Source: Bacteroidia bacterium
GTDB lineage: Bacteria; Bacteroidota; Bacteroidia; Chitinophagales; UBA2359
Reading direction: 5' to 3'
DNA: 64,000 nucleotides
NCBI GenBank assembly: GCA_030427245.1
Contig: JAUHXA010000010.1
Span: 1 to 64,000, forward strand
Positions 36,608 through 46,289 of the stretch are shown here, in pieces; within the stretch, counting starts at the first letter, position 1, and each line of letters starts with the position of its first letter. The position numbers and the translations under genes were made by a program. Below the pieces are notes generated by a model, which saw nothing but the letters and a program-made list of their open reading frames with translations, did no database searches and had not been told where the DNA came from.

Positions 36608-36663
36608 TGGTTGTAGGAGAACGGAATAGTCATTTTTTGTGTTTTAGATAAAATATTTACCTT

Positions 36664-36864
36664 ATGAAAACAATCACCATTCCAGAAACGGAATATTTTG
36701 AGATGAAATCTACTATTCAGCGATTGGAAGAACAGTATCAGCAACTTCGGAACAAAATAGAGGTTATGCAGGGTATTAGAGAGGGGCTTTTAGAGGTTAA
36801 AAAAGCTAAGAAAACGGGTATTCCTTTGCAGTCACTAAATGATTTTCTCAGTTCTGTTGTTTAG
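36664..36864 (+). CDS. Small coiled-coil protein, antitoxin-like
   Basis: The 66-residue protein starts with KTITIPETEYFEMKSTIQRLEEQY, which is the opening typical of small antitoxin-like proteins with a beta strand followed by a coiled coil. A toxin gene should follow, but the next gene is on the other strand, so it stands alone. It could be an orphan antitoxin or the remains of a toxin-antitoxin pair. Confidence 0.55.
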   Translation: MKTITIPETEYFEMKSTIQRLEEQYQQLRNKIEVMQGIREGLLEVKKAKKTGIPLQSLNDFLSSVV

Positions 36865-36879
36865 ACCAAATATTGGGTT

Positions 36880-39681
36880 TTAGAGTTTTTTGTTGAAGTG
36901 ATGTTCCAAATAATAAACCATTTTGGGGTAATCTTCTTTTTTGAATTGACCTTTGAGTAGAGCGATATGCCATGCTTTGGCGAGGAAGTTTAGTTTATTT
37001 TCTATAAAAACTATACCTCTTAGCTTACAATTGTAATTTTCCAAATACATAACATGAACAAAAAAACCTAAAAAATATAATGCCCATGGTATAAACATAT
37101 TAAAGCACAACTCAATGATATAAAAAGGATTGATATGAAAAAACATGCCTAAAATCCATCCTAAAATTATTAATATAATAAGTGGTCCAAAAAGCAATAA
37201 GTAGTTTAATTGACTTACATTTGATACTCTTACGTATTTCTTATTACCATTAAAAAATATAGATAAGGTTAAGCCAATGAAAAAGCCTATTAACCCTCCA
37301 AATATCCATATTATATATAGGATTCGTTGATCGACATGAATTCTTTCCACCTTGAAATTATATGCGATTTTACTACTCATAAACATTGTTATGAAAAATA
37401 ATATGATAGCAATAATCCCTATAATTTTAAAAAGATTTTTTGAAAAACCCTTGCTTTTATCCCAATAGTATAATTGGGATATTTTTTTAAACGTCCAATT
37501 TTTTACATTTGCTTTTAAGTCTACCCATTTTTGATAAGGTTTTAAAGGTAAGCGATCTTCTATATCTTTCGTCACCTCCAATAACAAAGGCATATTACTT
37601 TTACTTTTTTTGATTTCCATACTAAGGTAAACAAAATCAATAATCTCTAATGTCCAATCCTTTTCCAAAATCAAAGGATGTTTAAAATCCTTTTTTTCAA
37701 TTAATTGCAGTATTTTCTGTGCCACCAAATATTCCTTAAAAGATTTATGAACAAACTTAAATTCATCACTTCGCCTTTCAATCAAAAAACCATTCAACAT
37801 TTCGTTTTGAAGTCCTTCGATTTCTTCAATACGCTCCAATTGAAGCACTTGCATTTTTTCCTTCAATAGCTCCAAAATCGTTTCGGCAGGCATTTGTTCC
37901 ACCTCTTTTTCATAATAGAGAGCTGCCAAGTCGGTGAAGAAATTTAGGACAAATTTTTCTTTTCTTTTATCTTCAACAGCACTGACAATTTTTTTGCTGA
38001 TTTGCCTTTCTATCCAACGATTGAGATAGAGTTTCATCAATTCGCTTGCATTCAGCTTTTCCTGCTCGTGATTAGCCAAGAGTTCAGGCAACATATCCCT
38101 GACCAAGTGCATCAATTGTGGACGGCGACACAAATCCAAAATGCTGCGGTTGCTTTGGATGAAAGCCATGTATTTTGAAGTGAGTTCTTCGTCCTTGTAG
38201 TATTTTTGAATAGAGGCTTCAATCGCTTCGATTTCAAGTAACTGCAAGGTCAGTCTTTCAAAATAGGGATTTTCAGTTGGAGCATTGTAGGTTTCGTCTT
38301 CTTTGACATTGAAGGCTTCTTTGAGTTCTTCCTCTTTGAAGAAATAAGAAGGGCGCCCCGAAATGACCACTTTATTGTTTTTTTGAGGCAGTTGCCAAAT
38401 TTCGTTGAGTTGTTTGATGCGTTGGTCGAGTGTTCCCAAATAGCCCATTTCGTCGAAACCATCCAACAAAAAAACTACTTTTCCCCTTCTCACCAATTCA
38501 TCGAAAACTTCCTTTTTCACCCCAATGTTTTTGGACAAAAAATCGCCAATAGACTTGTCTATACCACCATGTCGCAAGGAGGTATTCGTCAGTGAAATCA
38601 AGACAGGAAAACGCCTCATTTTGCCGTCCTTCAAAATATCTGCCGCCAATTTTGCGGCATAGTGTCGCATAAAAGAGGTTTTGCCCATGCCATAATCGCC
38701 CAATAAAACCAAATGTTTTTGACTGTCTTGAGTGAGCCAATTGTCTATATAAACGTCCAAGCCTTTTTGGATGTTTTCTTTGTCGCTGCCGAGTGTATAA
38801 GTCGGAGGAACAAAGGTTTGGGCGAGGGTGGGTTTTTCGGATTCTTTTTGGCGGATAGAGAATAGGCGGTCGTTTTCGTAGGCGTATATCAGTTTTTTGA
38901 GATAGGGTTTGAAGTCTATCAATTCATTCAACCAACTATCTTCTGTGAAGGTTTGAAGTCCATGAACAGTTGAGGTAAAACTACCTCTGTCCAATACATA
39001 GTAGGCATCCAAAAAAGTAGTTCCGTTTGTTTTGAATTGTTGAAACTGTTCGTTCATGTGTCTATGTACAAACTTCAAAGTAGCTTCATCCACCTTTTTC
39101 CCGTTCACGCTTTCATCGCAATAAATCATTTTGACATAATGCCGAAACCCATCCTTGTACTTTCCAAATAGAATATTCCTTTTGCTATCGTATTCAAGTT
39201 GAAGGTTTTGGGCTTGGAATTTCAGTTCAAATAATTCTTTGATGCGCTCATGGAAAACGGGGTTGATGGGTTTGGGGTCTTTGGGAAATTGAATTTTGAC
39301 TTGCTCTTTTTCATAATCTACTGCCCCTCCTTCCATCAAATTGGAACGGCGCAAATCGCTCCAAGTATAAAAACCTACAATCCCCAAAACTGCCAACAAA
39401 AAAGTTGCATCTGCTACTATGTTTGTCCACCCTTCGTTCGGTGGTGGCACAGCTAATTCTGTCCAACCCATATTGTGCAAAGTGCTGACCACCAATTGCA
39501 GCAGTTGGTCGCCTATGCCATAGCGAATCGTAAAGAAAACGAGAATGGCGGTAAGTGCTTTTCCAAAGATGTAATTGCGGGATTGTCGGTAGCTTTTTCG
39601 GGAATCGAAGAATAGGCGAGCAATTCCATAGAACAGGAGCATTGCAAGTATGGCGAGGGAATAGAGGTAGAGTAACTTCAT
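36880..39681 (-). CDS. Membrane-anchored NACHT/STAND ATPase
   Basis: The 933-residue protein begins with two to three membrane segments (residues 3-25, 39-57 and 85-107). A cytoplasmic region follows that I do not recognise (about 125-290). Then comes a NACHT NTPase: Walker A LLGDYGMGKTSF (about 325) and Walker B VVFLLDGFDEMG (about 400), followed by the helical winged region and FKFVHKSFKEYLVAQKIL, a phrase common at the end of NACHT modules. The C-terminal 170 residues contain about four more membrane segments. Bacterial NACHT proteins are known to act as NLR-like phage sensors. The membrane-at-both-ends layout suggests a membrane effector, but no partner gene is evident. GAT, LRR or TPR repeats are not visible. 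Confidence 0.8.
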   Translation of the reverse strand: MKLLYLYSLAILAMLLFYGIARLFFDSRKSYRQSRNYIFGKALTAILVFFTIRYGIGDQLLQLVVSTLHNMGWTELAVPPPNEGWTNIVADATFLLAVLGIVGFYTWSDLRRSNLMEGGAVDYEKEQVKIQFPKDPKPINPVFHERIKELFELKFQAQNLQLEYDSKRNILFGKYKDGFRHYVKMIYCDESVNGKKVDEATLKFVHRHMNEQFQQFKTNGTTFLDAYYVLDRGSFTSTVHGLQTFTEDSWLNELIDFKPYLKKLIYAYENDRLFSIRQKESEKPTLAQTFVPPTYTLGSDKENIQKGLDVYIDNWLTQDSQKHLVLLGDYGMGKTSFMRHYAAKLAADILKDGKMRRFPVLISLTNTSLRHGGIDKSIGDFLSKNIGVKKEVFDELVRRGKVVFLLDGFDEMGYLGTLDQRIKQLNEIWQLPQKNNKVVISGRPSYFFKEEELKEAFNVKEDETYNAPTENPYFERLTLQLLEIEAIEASIQKYYKDEELTSKYMAFIQSNRSILDLCRRPQLMHLVRDMLPELLANHEQEKLNASELMKLYLNRWIERQISKKIVSAVEDKRKEKFVLNFFTDLAALYYEKEVEQMPAETILELLKEKMQVLQLERIEEIEGLQNEMLNGFLIERRSDEFKFVHKSFKEYLVAQKILQLIEKKDFKHPLILEKDWTLEIIDFVYLSMEIKKSKSNMPLLLEVTKDIEDRLPLKPYQKWVDLKANVKNWTFKKISQLYYWDKSKGFSKNLFKIIGIIAIILFFITMFMSSKIAYNFKVERIHVDQRILYIIWIFGGLIGFFIGLTLSIFFNGNKKYVRVSNVSQLNYLLLFGPLIILIILGWILGMFFHINPFYIIELCFNMFIPWALYFLGFFVHVMYLENYNCKLRGIVFIENKLNFLAKAWHIALLKGQFKKEDYPKMVYYLEHHFNKKL

Positions 39682-39741
39682 GCGGTCAATGGCTTTTGAG
39701 GTTCAATATCCTTAAAAATCCGTTGTTATGCAAGAAAAAAC

Positions 39742-40695
39742 TCATTTTCGTGAATCCTTCACCCGTAGCTTCCATGCAAAATCCAAGCTAATCAAATGTT
39801 CGTATTGCCCCGTTCCTTTGGGTCTCAATCGGATAAAAGTAGGGCGATAAATCAAGCCAATATTGAAGTGAGCACCTGTTTGGTAATAAGCGGTGAAAAT
39901 CAAGCCCAAGTTTTCGGATACTTTTCTTACAGGCTCTCGACTGGGAGGAATAGAATCAAATCCAGCAGAATAGTTCAAATCCCATATATTTTCTCCATAC
40001 GTGACACCATAACCAACAGAAAATCGGTTGATTTTGTGATTGTTTGACAAAGCAAAAAACAAAGTACTCATAGACTCGTACTCCCCTTCTCGATAGACCG
40101 CAGCAGGAACAGGCACAAAAAAATTGGTAGCCGTATTAGCCGAAAAATGCAGGTATTGGTTGTTGGTGTGGTAATAATCTACCCCTAAGCTAAAGCCCCA
40201 AAAACCCAGACTTTTCTTTGTACTCGTTTCATCAGGCGGATTTAGGTAAAAATGATTCATATAAGGCAAAGAGAGGTGAATGAACATTTCACCTTTTTGG
40301 TAAGATGGGCGAAAACGTGAGTAGGTCGGTAAGGTATCGAGTGAATTGATGTAAATCAATTGAGGATAGGTGTAACGTTTGGGCTTGTTTTTTTCGACCA
40401 ACATGCCAACACCACCATTGTATAGAAGATTGCTCCAATATGCAACTGAGTTTTTGGATGGAAGCAAAATGGTTTTGCTGAGATTATCTGTTCGAATAGT
40501 TATCTCAACATCCTCTTTCGACCTCTTAAGCGTGATGTCGGCTGTATTGTTGACAGTCAGAACCGAATCCTCCTCTACTAAAATCGTTGAGGGTTCGCTG
40601 GTATGAAGAGTTATCTTGGTTTGAGATGAATTGAACAAAGTTGCACAAGAACTTAAACAAGCGCAAATCATCAATAGTGGAAAGAGCTGTTTCAT
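39742..40695 (-). CDS. Lipoprotein, beta-rich
   Basis: The 317-residue protein starts with a lipoprotein signal (LMICACLSSC, cysteine about residue 17). The N-terminal 90 residues contain a short PEGA-like beta domain (TKITLHTSEPSTILVEED). The rest has alternating strand patterns (LGFWGFSLGVDYYHTNNQYLHFSANT) that suggest an outer-membrane beta barrel or an associated fold. The family is not recognised. Confidence 0.65.
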   Translation of the reverse strand: MKQLFPLLMICACLSSCATLFNSSQTKITLHTSEPSTILVEEDSVLTVNNTADITLKRSKEDVEITIRTDNLSKTILLPSKNSVAYWSNLLYNGGVGMLVEKNKPKRYTYPQLIYINSLDTLPTYSRFRPSYQKGEMFIHLSLPYMNHFYLNPPDETSTKKSLGFWGFSLGVDYYHTNNQYLHFSANTATNFFVPVPAAVYREGEYESMSTLFFALSNNHKINRFSVGYGVTYGENIWDLNYSAGFDSIPPSREPVRKVSENLGLIFTAYYQTGAHFNIGLIYRPTFIRLRPKGTGQYEHLISLDFAWKLRVKDSRK

Positions 40696-40931
40696 GGTGC
40701 TGTTTTCTTTCTAAAACGAATGAGCAAGACAAAAGGCTGTTTCTATTTTAGAAAAATAATGACTCATGTACAACTCTTTTGGAAGAGCCAAAGACTGTTA
40801 TTCCTTTTATGACGATATTTCGCTAATGGGCTACGAATAGGGTTATAATCAAACAGTTATTTGGTTTTTAAAAATAGTGTTTTATCACCAAAAAGGGAAT
40901 AATATTATCAAACTTCTTTGGTACTTACACG

Positions 40932-40968
40932 AAAATAGCCTGCAATGGAAATCATTGCAGGCTATTTT
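40932..40968. terminator. Perfect 16-bp hairpin terminator for hemD
   Basis: AAAATAGCCTGCAATG (40932-40947) pairs perfectly with CATTGCAGGCTATTTT (40953-40968) across a 5-base loop. It lies 40 bases after hemD on the minus strand and gives a T-run in both directions. The surrounding 40696-41007 holds no gene. Confidence 0.85.
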
Positions 40969-41007
40969 TATTTCATCATTGAAGTGAAAGGGATGTTTAG
41001 ATTTCCC

Positions 41008-41799
41008 TTAAACTCTCGTTTGTCCAACTTCTTTCAGGTACTTTTCGATTGCCATGGTCATAGAAGTAATCCCAGGGGCAGGAGCTTTTACATCCAATCG
41101 AAGGTCATAATCCTCTGCGACCCTAGCTGTTGTAGGACCAAAAGCAGCAATGCGTGTTTTATTCTGTTTGAAATCGGGGAAGTTTACATAAAGTGAATTC
41201 AAGCCAAGAGGACTAAAAAACACAATCATGTCGTAGAAGATGTTCTCTAAATCTGACAAGTCAGAGGCAACAGTCCGATAAATAGGCACTTCTGAATATT
41301 TAAAGGTGTTGTCTTTCAAGAAAGTAGGCAGGTCTTCCTTTCTATTTTCGGCACAAGGCAGCAAGAAATTCTCTTTGGTACGATGTTTTTTCAAGATGTC
41401 TTTCAGTGCCATCTGTCGCCCCGTTTTGGGGTAGAAGACTTTACGTTTTCGATACAAAATAAACTTTTGTAAATACAGAGCAATCGCTTCAGATGCACAA
41501 AAGTATTTTGTTTCTTGAGGCATTTTCACCCTTGTTTCTTCACAAAGTTTGAAAAAATGCCTGATAGCATTTCGGCTTGTAAAAATAATAGCCGAATAAT
41601 CCAAAGGATTAATTCTGTACTTTCTAAATTCCTTGCTCGTGACTCCCTCTACTTCAATAAAGGGACGAAAATCAACCTGAATACCGTACTTTTCTGCCAA
41701 GGCATAGTAAGGGGATTTATCCGACTTTGGTTTAGGTTGCGAAATAAGTATAGAACTAACCTTGTTGCGTAGCGTATCTCCATCCATTGATGAACTCAT
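41008..41799 (-). CDS. hemD: Uroporphyrinogen-III synthase-like protein
   Basis: The 263-residue protein has the alternating beta-alpha pattern of HemD: SSILISQPKP, YSAIIFTSRNAIRHFF, VFYPKTGR, NFLLPCAENRKEDLP, VPIYRT, IVFFSPLGLNSL and IAAFGPTTARVAEDYDL. HemD closes and inverts ring D to make uroporphyrinogen III for haem. Sequence conservation in this family is low, and the match rests on these signature positions. It lies 34 bases after the DUF4271 gene, an arrangement seen in many Bacteroidota. Confidence 0.8.
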   Translation of the reverse strand: MSSSMDGDTLRNKVSSILISQPKPKSDKSPYYALAEKYGIQVDFRPFIEVEGVTSKEFRKYRINPLDYSAIIFTSRNAIRHFFKLCEETRVKMPQETKYFCASEAIALYLQKFILYRKRKVFYPKTGRQMALKDILKKHRTKENFLLPCAENRKEDLPTFLKDNTFKYSEVPIYRTVASDLSDLENIFYDMIVFFSPLGLNSLYVNFPDFKQNKTRIAAFGPTTARVAEDYDLRLDVKAPAPGITSMTMAIEKYLKEVGQTRV

Positions 41800-41832
41800 A
41801 TTTTAGGCAAATATATTAAATAAAAGTTACTT

Positions 41833-42702
41833 TTAAACCAGTAATAACTTGGTTACTTTATATAAAATAAGTATAGGTGCTATTTCAAAGGTGCAAAGGT
41901 ACACAAAAAAATGAAATTTACTTACCTTCATTACTTCTTCTCCTATCAAAAAGCCTCTGTAACAGCGATATATTGCAAAAGATAAAATAACAAAAAATAT
42001 CAGCCAGATGGTTCCTTGCAAAAAAATATTGTCTGCAAAAGCAAGAATCAACAAAAAGGGTATAAGAGCTCCACTCATTACATAATTCAATATTCTTATA
42101 TTAAACAAATAAAACATTAAGGTCTTTTCTATAGGTAAGATATATGCAGCCATCCTATAAGCCCAATAACGTGACAACCCTACTGCCAATACGACTCCTA
42201 AGACAATGCCTATCAAAGACATGTCTCCCACCCCCTCCAGCTTACCGAAATAACGCAAGGATAAAAAAATTAGCAAAGTATAGACCAGAATAGTATTGAG
42301 GTTCAGAAAAAAACTGGCTGGGGAAACGCTGTAAATGTGTTCTTCAAAAAACTGTTGACTTAGATTAATATTAAAGAACGATTGTTTTACTGCATATAAA
42401 TAGGAAAAAAAATGGAAGCGCACATATCCAAATACTCCAATAATAAATAGCAAGAGATAAAAGGGAAGGCTATCGTCCGACTCTTTCTTAATAGGCTGAA
42501 TGTCAAATTCTTGCCTCAAACTATCTATTGGTAAATCTTCAAGCGCAACCCGCACTAAGGTATCATATATAGAAGGTAATAATTCCTGAATACTATCTTT
42601 TGTGATTCTACTTGAATCTTGCAAAAGGATAATGTTAGAAGTTGTGATAGTGTCTTGCCCCTGCAAAAATGTGGCAAAAAGAAAACTTCCCAAAAGTGTC
42701 AT
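41833..42702 (-). CDS. DUF4271-family membrane protein
   Basis: The 289-residue protein has a signal-like N-terminus, a 60-residue periplasmic stretch, then about six to seven membrane segments, with YAVKQSFFNINLSQQF between the first two. That phrase and the position next to hemD match DUF4271, a Bacteroidota family of unknown function. The ATG at 42702 is preferred over a GTG at 42720. A CAAAATTA box (minus strand TAATTTTG) lies 23 bases upstream. Confidence 0.8.
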   Translation of the reverse strand: MTLLGSFLFATFLQGQDTITTSNIILLQDSSRITKDSIQELLPSIYDTLVRVALEDLPIDSLRQEFDIQPIKKESDDSLPFYLLLFIIGVFGYVRFHFFSYLYAVKQSFFNINLSQQFFEEHIYSVSPASFFLNLNTILVYTLLIFLSLRYFGKLEGVGDMSLIGIVLGVVLAVGLSRYWAYRMAAYILPIEKTLMFYLFNIRILNYVMSGALIPFLLILAFADNIFLQGTIWLIFFVILSFAIYRCYRGFLIGEEVMKVSKFHFFVYLCTFEIAPILILYKVTKLLLV

Positions 42703-42724
42703 TATGAAAAATATCCGCACTTTG

Positions 42725-42732
42725 CAAAATTA
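42725..42732 (-). promoter_or_regulatory. -7 box for the DUF4271-hemD unit
   Basis: On the minus strand this reads TAATTTTG, a match to TAnnTTTG just ahead of the start at 42702. Confidence 0.4.
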
Positions 42733-42745
42733 ACAAAAAAACGAT

Positions 42746-44932
42746 TCATTTCTTCAATCTCAAAGAATTTCCGACTACCATGATACTAGATAGAGACATG
42801 GCTCCTGCTGCCAACATCGGATTCAACATACCCATTGCAGCCAAAGGAATCATGAGAACATTGTAGAAAAAAGCCCAGAAAAGATTTTGTTGGATAATTT
42901 TTAGTATTCGCTGACTGATTTGAATAGTTTTGGTCAACAAGCTAAGATTTCCCTTCAACAATACGACCTGTGCCGACTGAATCGCTATTTGTGTTGCATT
43001 ACTCATCGAAATCCCGACGTGAGCCTTTGCCAAAGCAGGCGCATCATTGATACCATCACCCGCCATTGCGACATTTGACTGTTCTGATAAATTAGCTACA
43101 ATCTCCAATTTTTCTTGAGGCAATTTTTCAGCATACACTGTTTGAATTTCCAATTTTTGTGCAACTTCGTTCACTTTCACTGCCCTATCACCACTCAACA
43201 ATATGGATTGAATCCCTATTTTCTGTAGGTCTTCTATGACAGTGTTTGCCCCTTCTTTTAGTTCGTCTTCCAAGTCAATCGTAGCCACCAATTGTTTGTT
43301 TTCTAATAAATACAATTGATGTGAGTCGTCCTTAGTCACTTCCTTTGCCATTCGATAAGACCCCAATTCATAATAATTCCCGTCCAAATCTTGCCCGCTG
43401 ACTCCAGCCCCTTTGTGTTCTTGAATATTTATGAGTAGCTTTTTTGGAGCTTCCTTCAATGCCTCCGTCAAGGAGACTGCAATAGGATGAGAAGAATGTT
43501 TTTCTAGACTCCGAACGATGGCTTTTATTGCAGTATCGTCTTTATCACTCAAGTTGCGGATCTTTTTGATTTTGAAGTTTCCAGTGGTAAGCGTACCTGT
43601 TTTGTCAAATACGATTTTTTGGATATTCGCCAATTTTTCAATCGTACTACCCCCCTTTATCAAAATACCGTTTTTCGCCACTTCACCCATTCCAACCATC
43701 ATAGCAGTAGGTGTTGCCAAGCCCATTGCGCAGGGACAAGCAACTACCAAAACGGCAATGCTATTCATCAAAGCAGTTGAAAAAGGTAGATGAAAACCAA
43801 AAAAAGCTATCAAAAAGGTAAGTATGGCAATCGCAATGACTATTGGTACAAAAATGGCACTTACTTTGTCTGCTAATCGCTGAATCGGCGGCTGATCCGC
43901 TTGTGCAGACCTGACCAACTCAATGATCTGGGCTAAAGTTGTTTGATTGCCTGCTGCAGTTACCTGCATTTTGATGCTGCCCTGCTGCAATATTGTACCA
44001 CCTATCACCTTCTCCCCCATTGCTTTTTCGATAGGTAAACTTTCGCCTGAAATCATGGATTCGTCTATCATCGCTTCTCCCCAAAAAACCTTTCCATCGG
44101 CGGGTATATTGTCCCCGGTATTAATTAACACTCTATCTCCTTTTTTTAGCAAATCCGCTTCTACCAGTTCTATAACCTCCTCACTGTCCATCTCCAAAAT
44201 TCGTTTTGCCTTGACTTTTTGAAGTTGAGTTAGTTCTTTTATGGCCGTTGTTGTTTGTTGAACAGCTCTGTGTTCCAAATATTTGCCCAATAATACGAAG
44301 GTGATGATGATGGATGCCGTTTCAAAATACAATCCTTGCCCTAAAGTCTCGCTGAATAGGCTTACCAAACTGAATCCAAAGGCAGCCGTTGCACCCAATA
44401 TCACCAATACGTCCATGTTCGGAATACCTGATTGCAAGGAATGAAAGGCACTTCGTCCAAAATATAGCACTCCTATAAGATAAACAGGGCTTGCTAATGC
44501 TAACTGCACGAAAGGATTGTGTAAAAAAGCAAAAGGTAAAAACATTCCCAAAAAAAGCGGAACACTCAGTATTCCACTGATGAGGAGTAAGTTTTGTGTA
44601 GTAAATAGAGAAGTAAAGGTTGGGGTTGGTTTTGAAGCAGAGGTTGTATCTTTGGCAGAAATGTAGGAATTTGAAACACCTTTTGGAGTTTCTACTGATA
44701 CCACATGATAGCCCAATTTTTCGACGTTTGTCTTGACTTCCTCAATTCCTGCTTCTCCTTCAATGTCTATTTGTACAATGCCTGTCGCAAAATTCACTTG
44801 CACTTCTTCAAAGCCCTTTTTTTCTAAAAACTTGGAAATACCCAGCGCACAATTGGTACAACTCATCCCTTCAATATGAAATTTAACCTTCTGCTCTTGG
44901 TTTTTGGTTCTATCAACCGTCCTCATGTTCAT
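42746..44932 (-). CDS. copA: Copper-type heavy-metal P-type ATPase
   Basis: The 728-residue pump has one N-terminal heavy-metal domain with GMSCTNCALG, then the P1B core: actuator SGESLPI, membrane metal site VVACPCAMG, phosphorylation site DKTGTLT, HP locus SSHPIA and GDGINDAP in the hinge. CPC with a CxxC N-terminal domain is the mark of Cu+ exporters, and the final membrane pair contains the usual YN and MxxSS residues (FYNVLMIPLAA, MSLSSIMV). It should export copper from the cytoplasm. A lipoprotein and a Fur-type regulator lie upstream on the same strand. Confidence 0.93.
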   Translation of the reverse strand: MNMRTVDRTKNQEQKVKFHIEGMSCTNCALGISKFLEKKGFEEVQVNFATGIVQIDIEGEAGIEEVKTNVEKLGYHVVSVETPKGVSNSYISAKDTTSASKPTPTFTSLFTTQNLLLISGILSVPLFLGMFLPFAFLHNPFVQLALASPVYLIGVLYFGRSAFHSLQSGIPNMDVLVILGATAAFGFSLVSLFSETLGQGLYFETASIIITFVLLGKYLEHRAVQQTTTAIKELTQLQKVKAKRILEMDSEEVIELVEADLLKKGDRVLINTGDNIPADGKVFWGEAMIDESMISGESLPIEKAMGEKVIGGTILQQGSIKMQVTAAGNQTTLAQIIELVRSAQADQPPIQRLADKVSAIFVPIVIAIAILTFLIAFFGFHLPFSTALMNSIAVLVVACPCAMGLATPTAMMVGMGEVAKNGILIKGGSTIEKLANIQKIVFDKTGTLTTGNFKIKKIRNLSDKDDTAIKAIVRSLEKHSSHPIAVSLTEALKEAPKKLLINIQEHKGAGVSGQDLDGNYYELGSYRMAKEVTKDDSHQLYLLENKQLVATIDLEDELKEGANTVIEDLQKIGIQSILLSGDRAVKVNEVAQKLEIQTVYAEKLPQEKLEIVANLSEQSNVAMAGDGINDAPALAKAHVGISMSNATQIAIQSAQVVLLKGNLSLLTKTIQISQRILKIIQQNLFWAFFYNVLMIPLAAMGMLNPMLAAGAMSLSSIMVVGNSLRLKK

Positions 44933-45053
44933 TTATTTTATTTAAAACTAAAACACCCCTATTAAACAAATCAAAGAGTTAATTGGACGTATGTTATTAC
45001 TTCAAAAAGTTGTATAATTTGCAGAGGCGAGAAAAATCAATAAAATTATTTCC

Positions 45054-45530
45054 CTATTCTCCCTGCCGCATTTTAATGATTTCTTTGAAGAGGTCTATCC
45101 CTTTATCGCTGAATACTTGATGATAGGTTTTGTTGTTGAGGTTAAACACTACTTGTTTACATTCGGGAAGAATATTGAGTTCCATTGCCATTTTAATGTC
45201 GCCTTCTATATCCTTGAAGACCACTCCCCCATCATATTTTGAAGGGCAATTTTTGGTATCTGCAATCTCTAATTGAATGAAATTAAAAAACCGCTGCATT
45301 TCGTTTACACTTTGTGTCTCAAAAGTGATTCCATATTCATATAAGACGTATTCTACTTTTTGGCATTGAGATAATATCTTTGCAAGATCGAGTAATACAG
45401 ATGAATCTATTTTTGCAGAAGTTGTACTTGTTGCTGCTTTTGTTGCTGTATCAGAAACACCTGATTGACAACTAATAACCATGAATACAAAAAGTAGGCT
45501 ACACAGTAGGATGGAGGAGAAATATTTCAT
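45054..45530 (-). CDS. Small lipoprotein
   Basis: The 158-residue protein has a lipoprotein signal (FVFMVISC, cysteine about residue 21), a Ser/Thr-rich spacer and a folded domain with three further cysteines (SQCQKVEYVLYEYG, NCPSKYDG, LPECKQVVF). I do not recognise the family. It lies between copA and the Fur-family gene, so a role in metal handling is possible. Confidence 0.65.
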   Translation of the reverse strand: MKYFSSILLCSLLFVFMVISCQSGVSDTATKAATSTTSAKIDSSVLLDLAKILSQCQKVEYVLYEYGITFETQSVNEMQRFFNFIQLEIADTKNCPSKYDGGVVFKDIEGDIKMAMELNILPECKQVVFNLNNKTYHQVFSDKGIDLFKEIIKMRQGE

Positions 45531-45611
45531 GTTTGGGATTGTTAAATAGATGTATAACTATTTTAAATTGAACTTCAAAAGTAAAACATTCCATTCAATC
45601 GTTGAAGGAAA

Positions 45612-46034
45612 TTAGCGACATTTGACACAAATACCCTTCAATAGCAGGTTTGCTTCTTTTACTTCATAACCTTGTGGTAAATCAACTTTAGGAATCGATA
45701 ATTCCTCCATACAGGTCGTACTGCCACACGCCAAACAATTGAAGTGTATGTGGTCATCGTGATGTTGGTGTTCGTCACACTTTGCCGAGCAAAGAGCAAA
45801 TTTGCCTATTCCAGAGCCATCCATTACCTTGTGAATGATTCCTTTGTCCAAAAAAGTATTGATGGTTCGGTAAATCGTCACTCTGTCAAATTCGTCTTCT
45901 ATCAATTCGTCTTCTAGCTCGGCATGACCGATTGCAGTGTGGGCAGCACAAAATACATCAATCACTGCACTGCGACAATTGGTTAATCGCAATCCATTCC
46001 TCTTCAAAATTTCGGTTCCTTTTGTTGTCAACAT
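45612..46034 (-). CDS. Fur-family metal-dependent repressor
   Basis: The 140-residue protein has a Fur winged helix (LRLTNCRSAVIDVFCAA, FDRVTIYRTINTFLDKGIIHKV) and a His/Cys-rich C-terminal domain: CDEHQHHDDHIHFNCLACGSTTCMEE and a final CVKC. The paired CxxC motifs bind structural zinc. It could be Fur, Zur or a peroxide sensor; the specificity cannot be read. A TATTTTTG box lies 35 bases upstream (46069-46076, minus strand). Confidence 0.87.
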   Translation of the reverse strand: MLTTKGTEILKRNGLRLTNCRSAVIDVFCAAHTAIGHAELEDELIEDEFDRVTIYRTINTFLDKGIIHKVMDGSGIGKFALCSAKCDEHQHHDDHIHFNCLACGSTTCMEELSIPKVDLPQGYEVKEANLLLKGICVKCR

Positions 46035-46068
46035 TGTAATTTAGATATTTGGATTGTTCTCGAAAATG

Positions 46069-46076
46069 CAAAAATA
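46069..46076 (-). promoter_or_regulatory. -7 box for the Fur-family gene
   Basis: On the minus strand it reads TATTTTTG, which fits TAnnTTTG, 35 bases before the start codon at 46034. Confidence 0.45.
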
Positions 46077-46289
46077 CTTCAAAAAAGAATTCTTATATTC
46101 ATAGAACTTATTTACGAAAACTTAGTTTTAATTTCTTCGTATTTTTTCTTCTTTTGAAAGATCTGATGACCTATAATTAACGTATGTGAATTATGCAAAA
46201 GTTACATAAAGAAGCTGCCATTAAATTTTGTTTAATCTTTTTAATTTTTCATCAAACAATAAAGCATCATCTCTGTTCTACTACTTACT

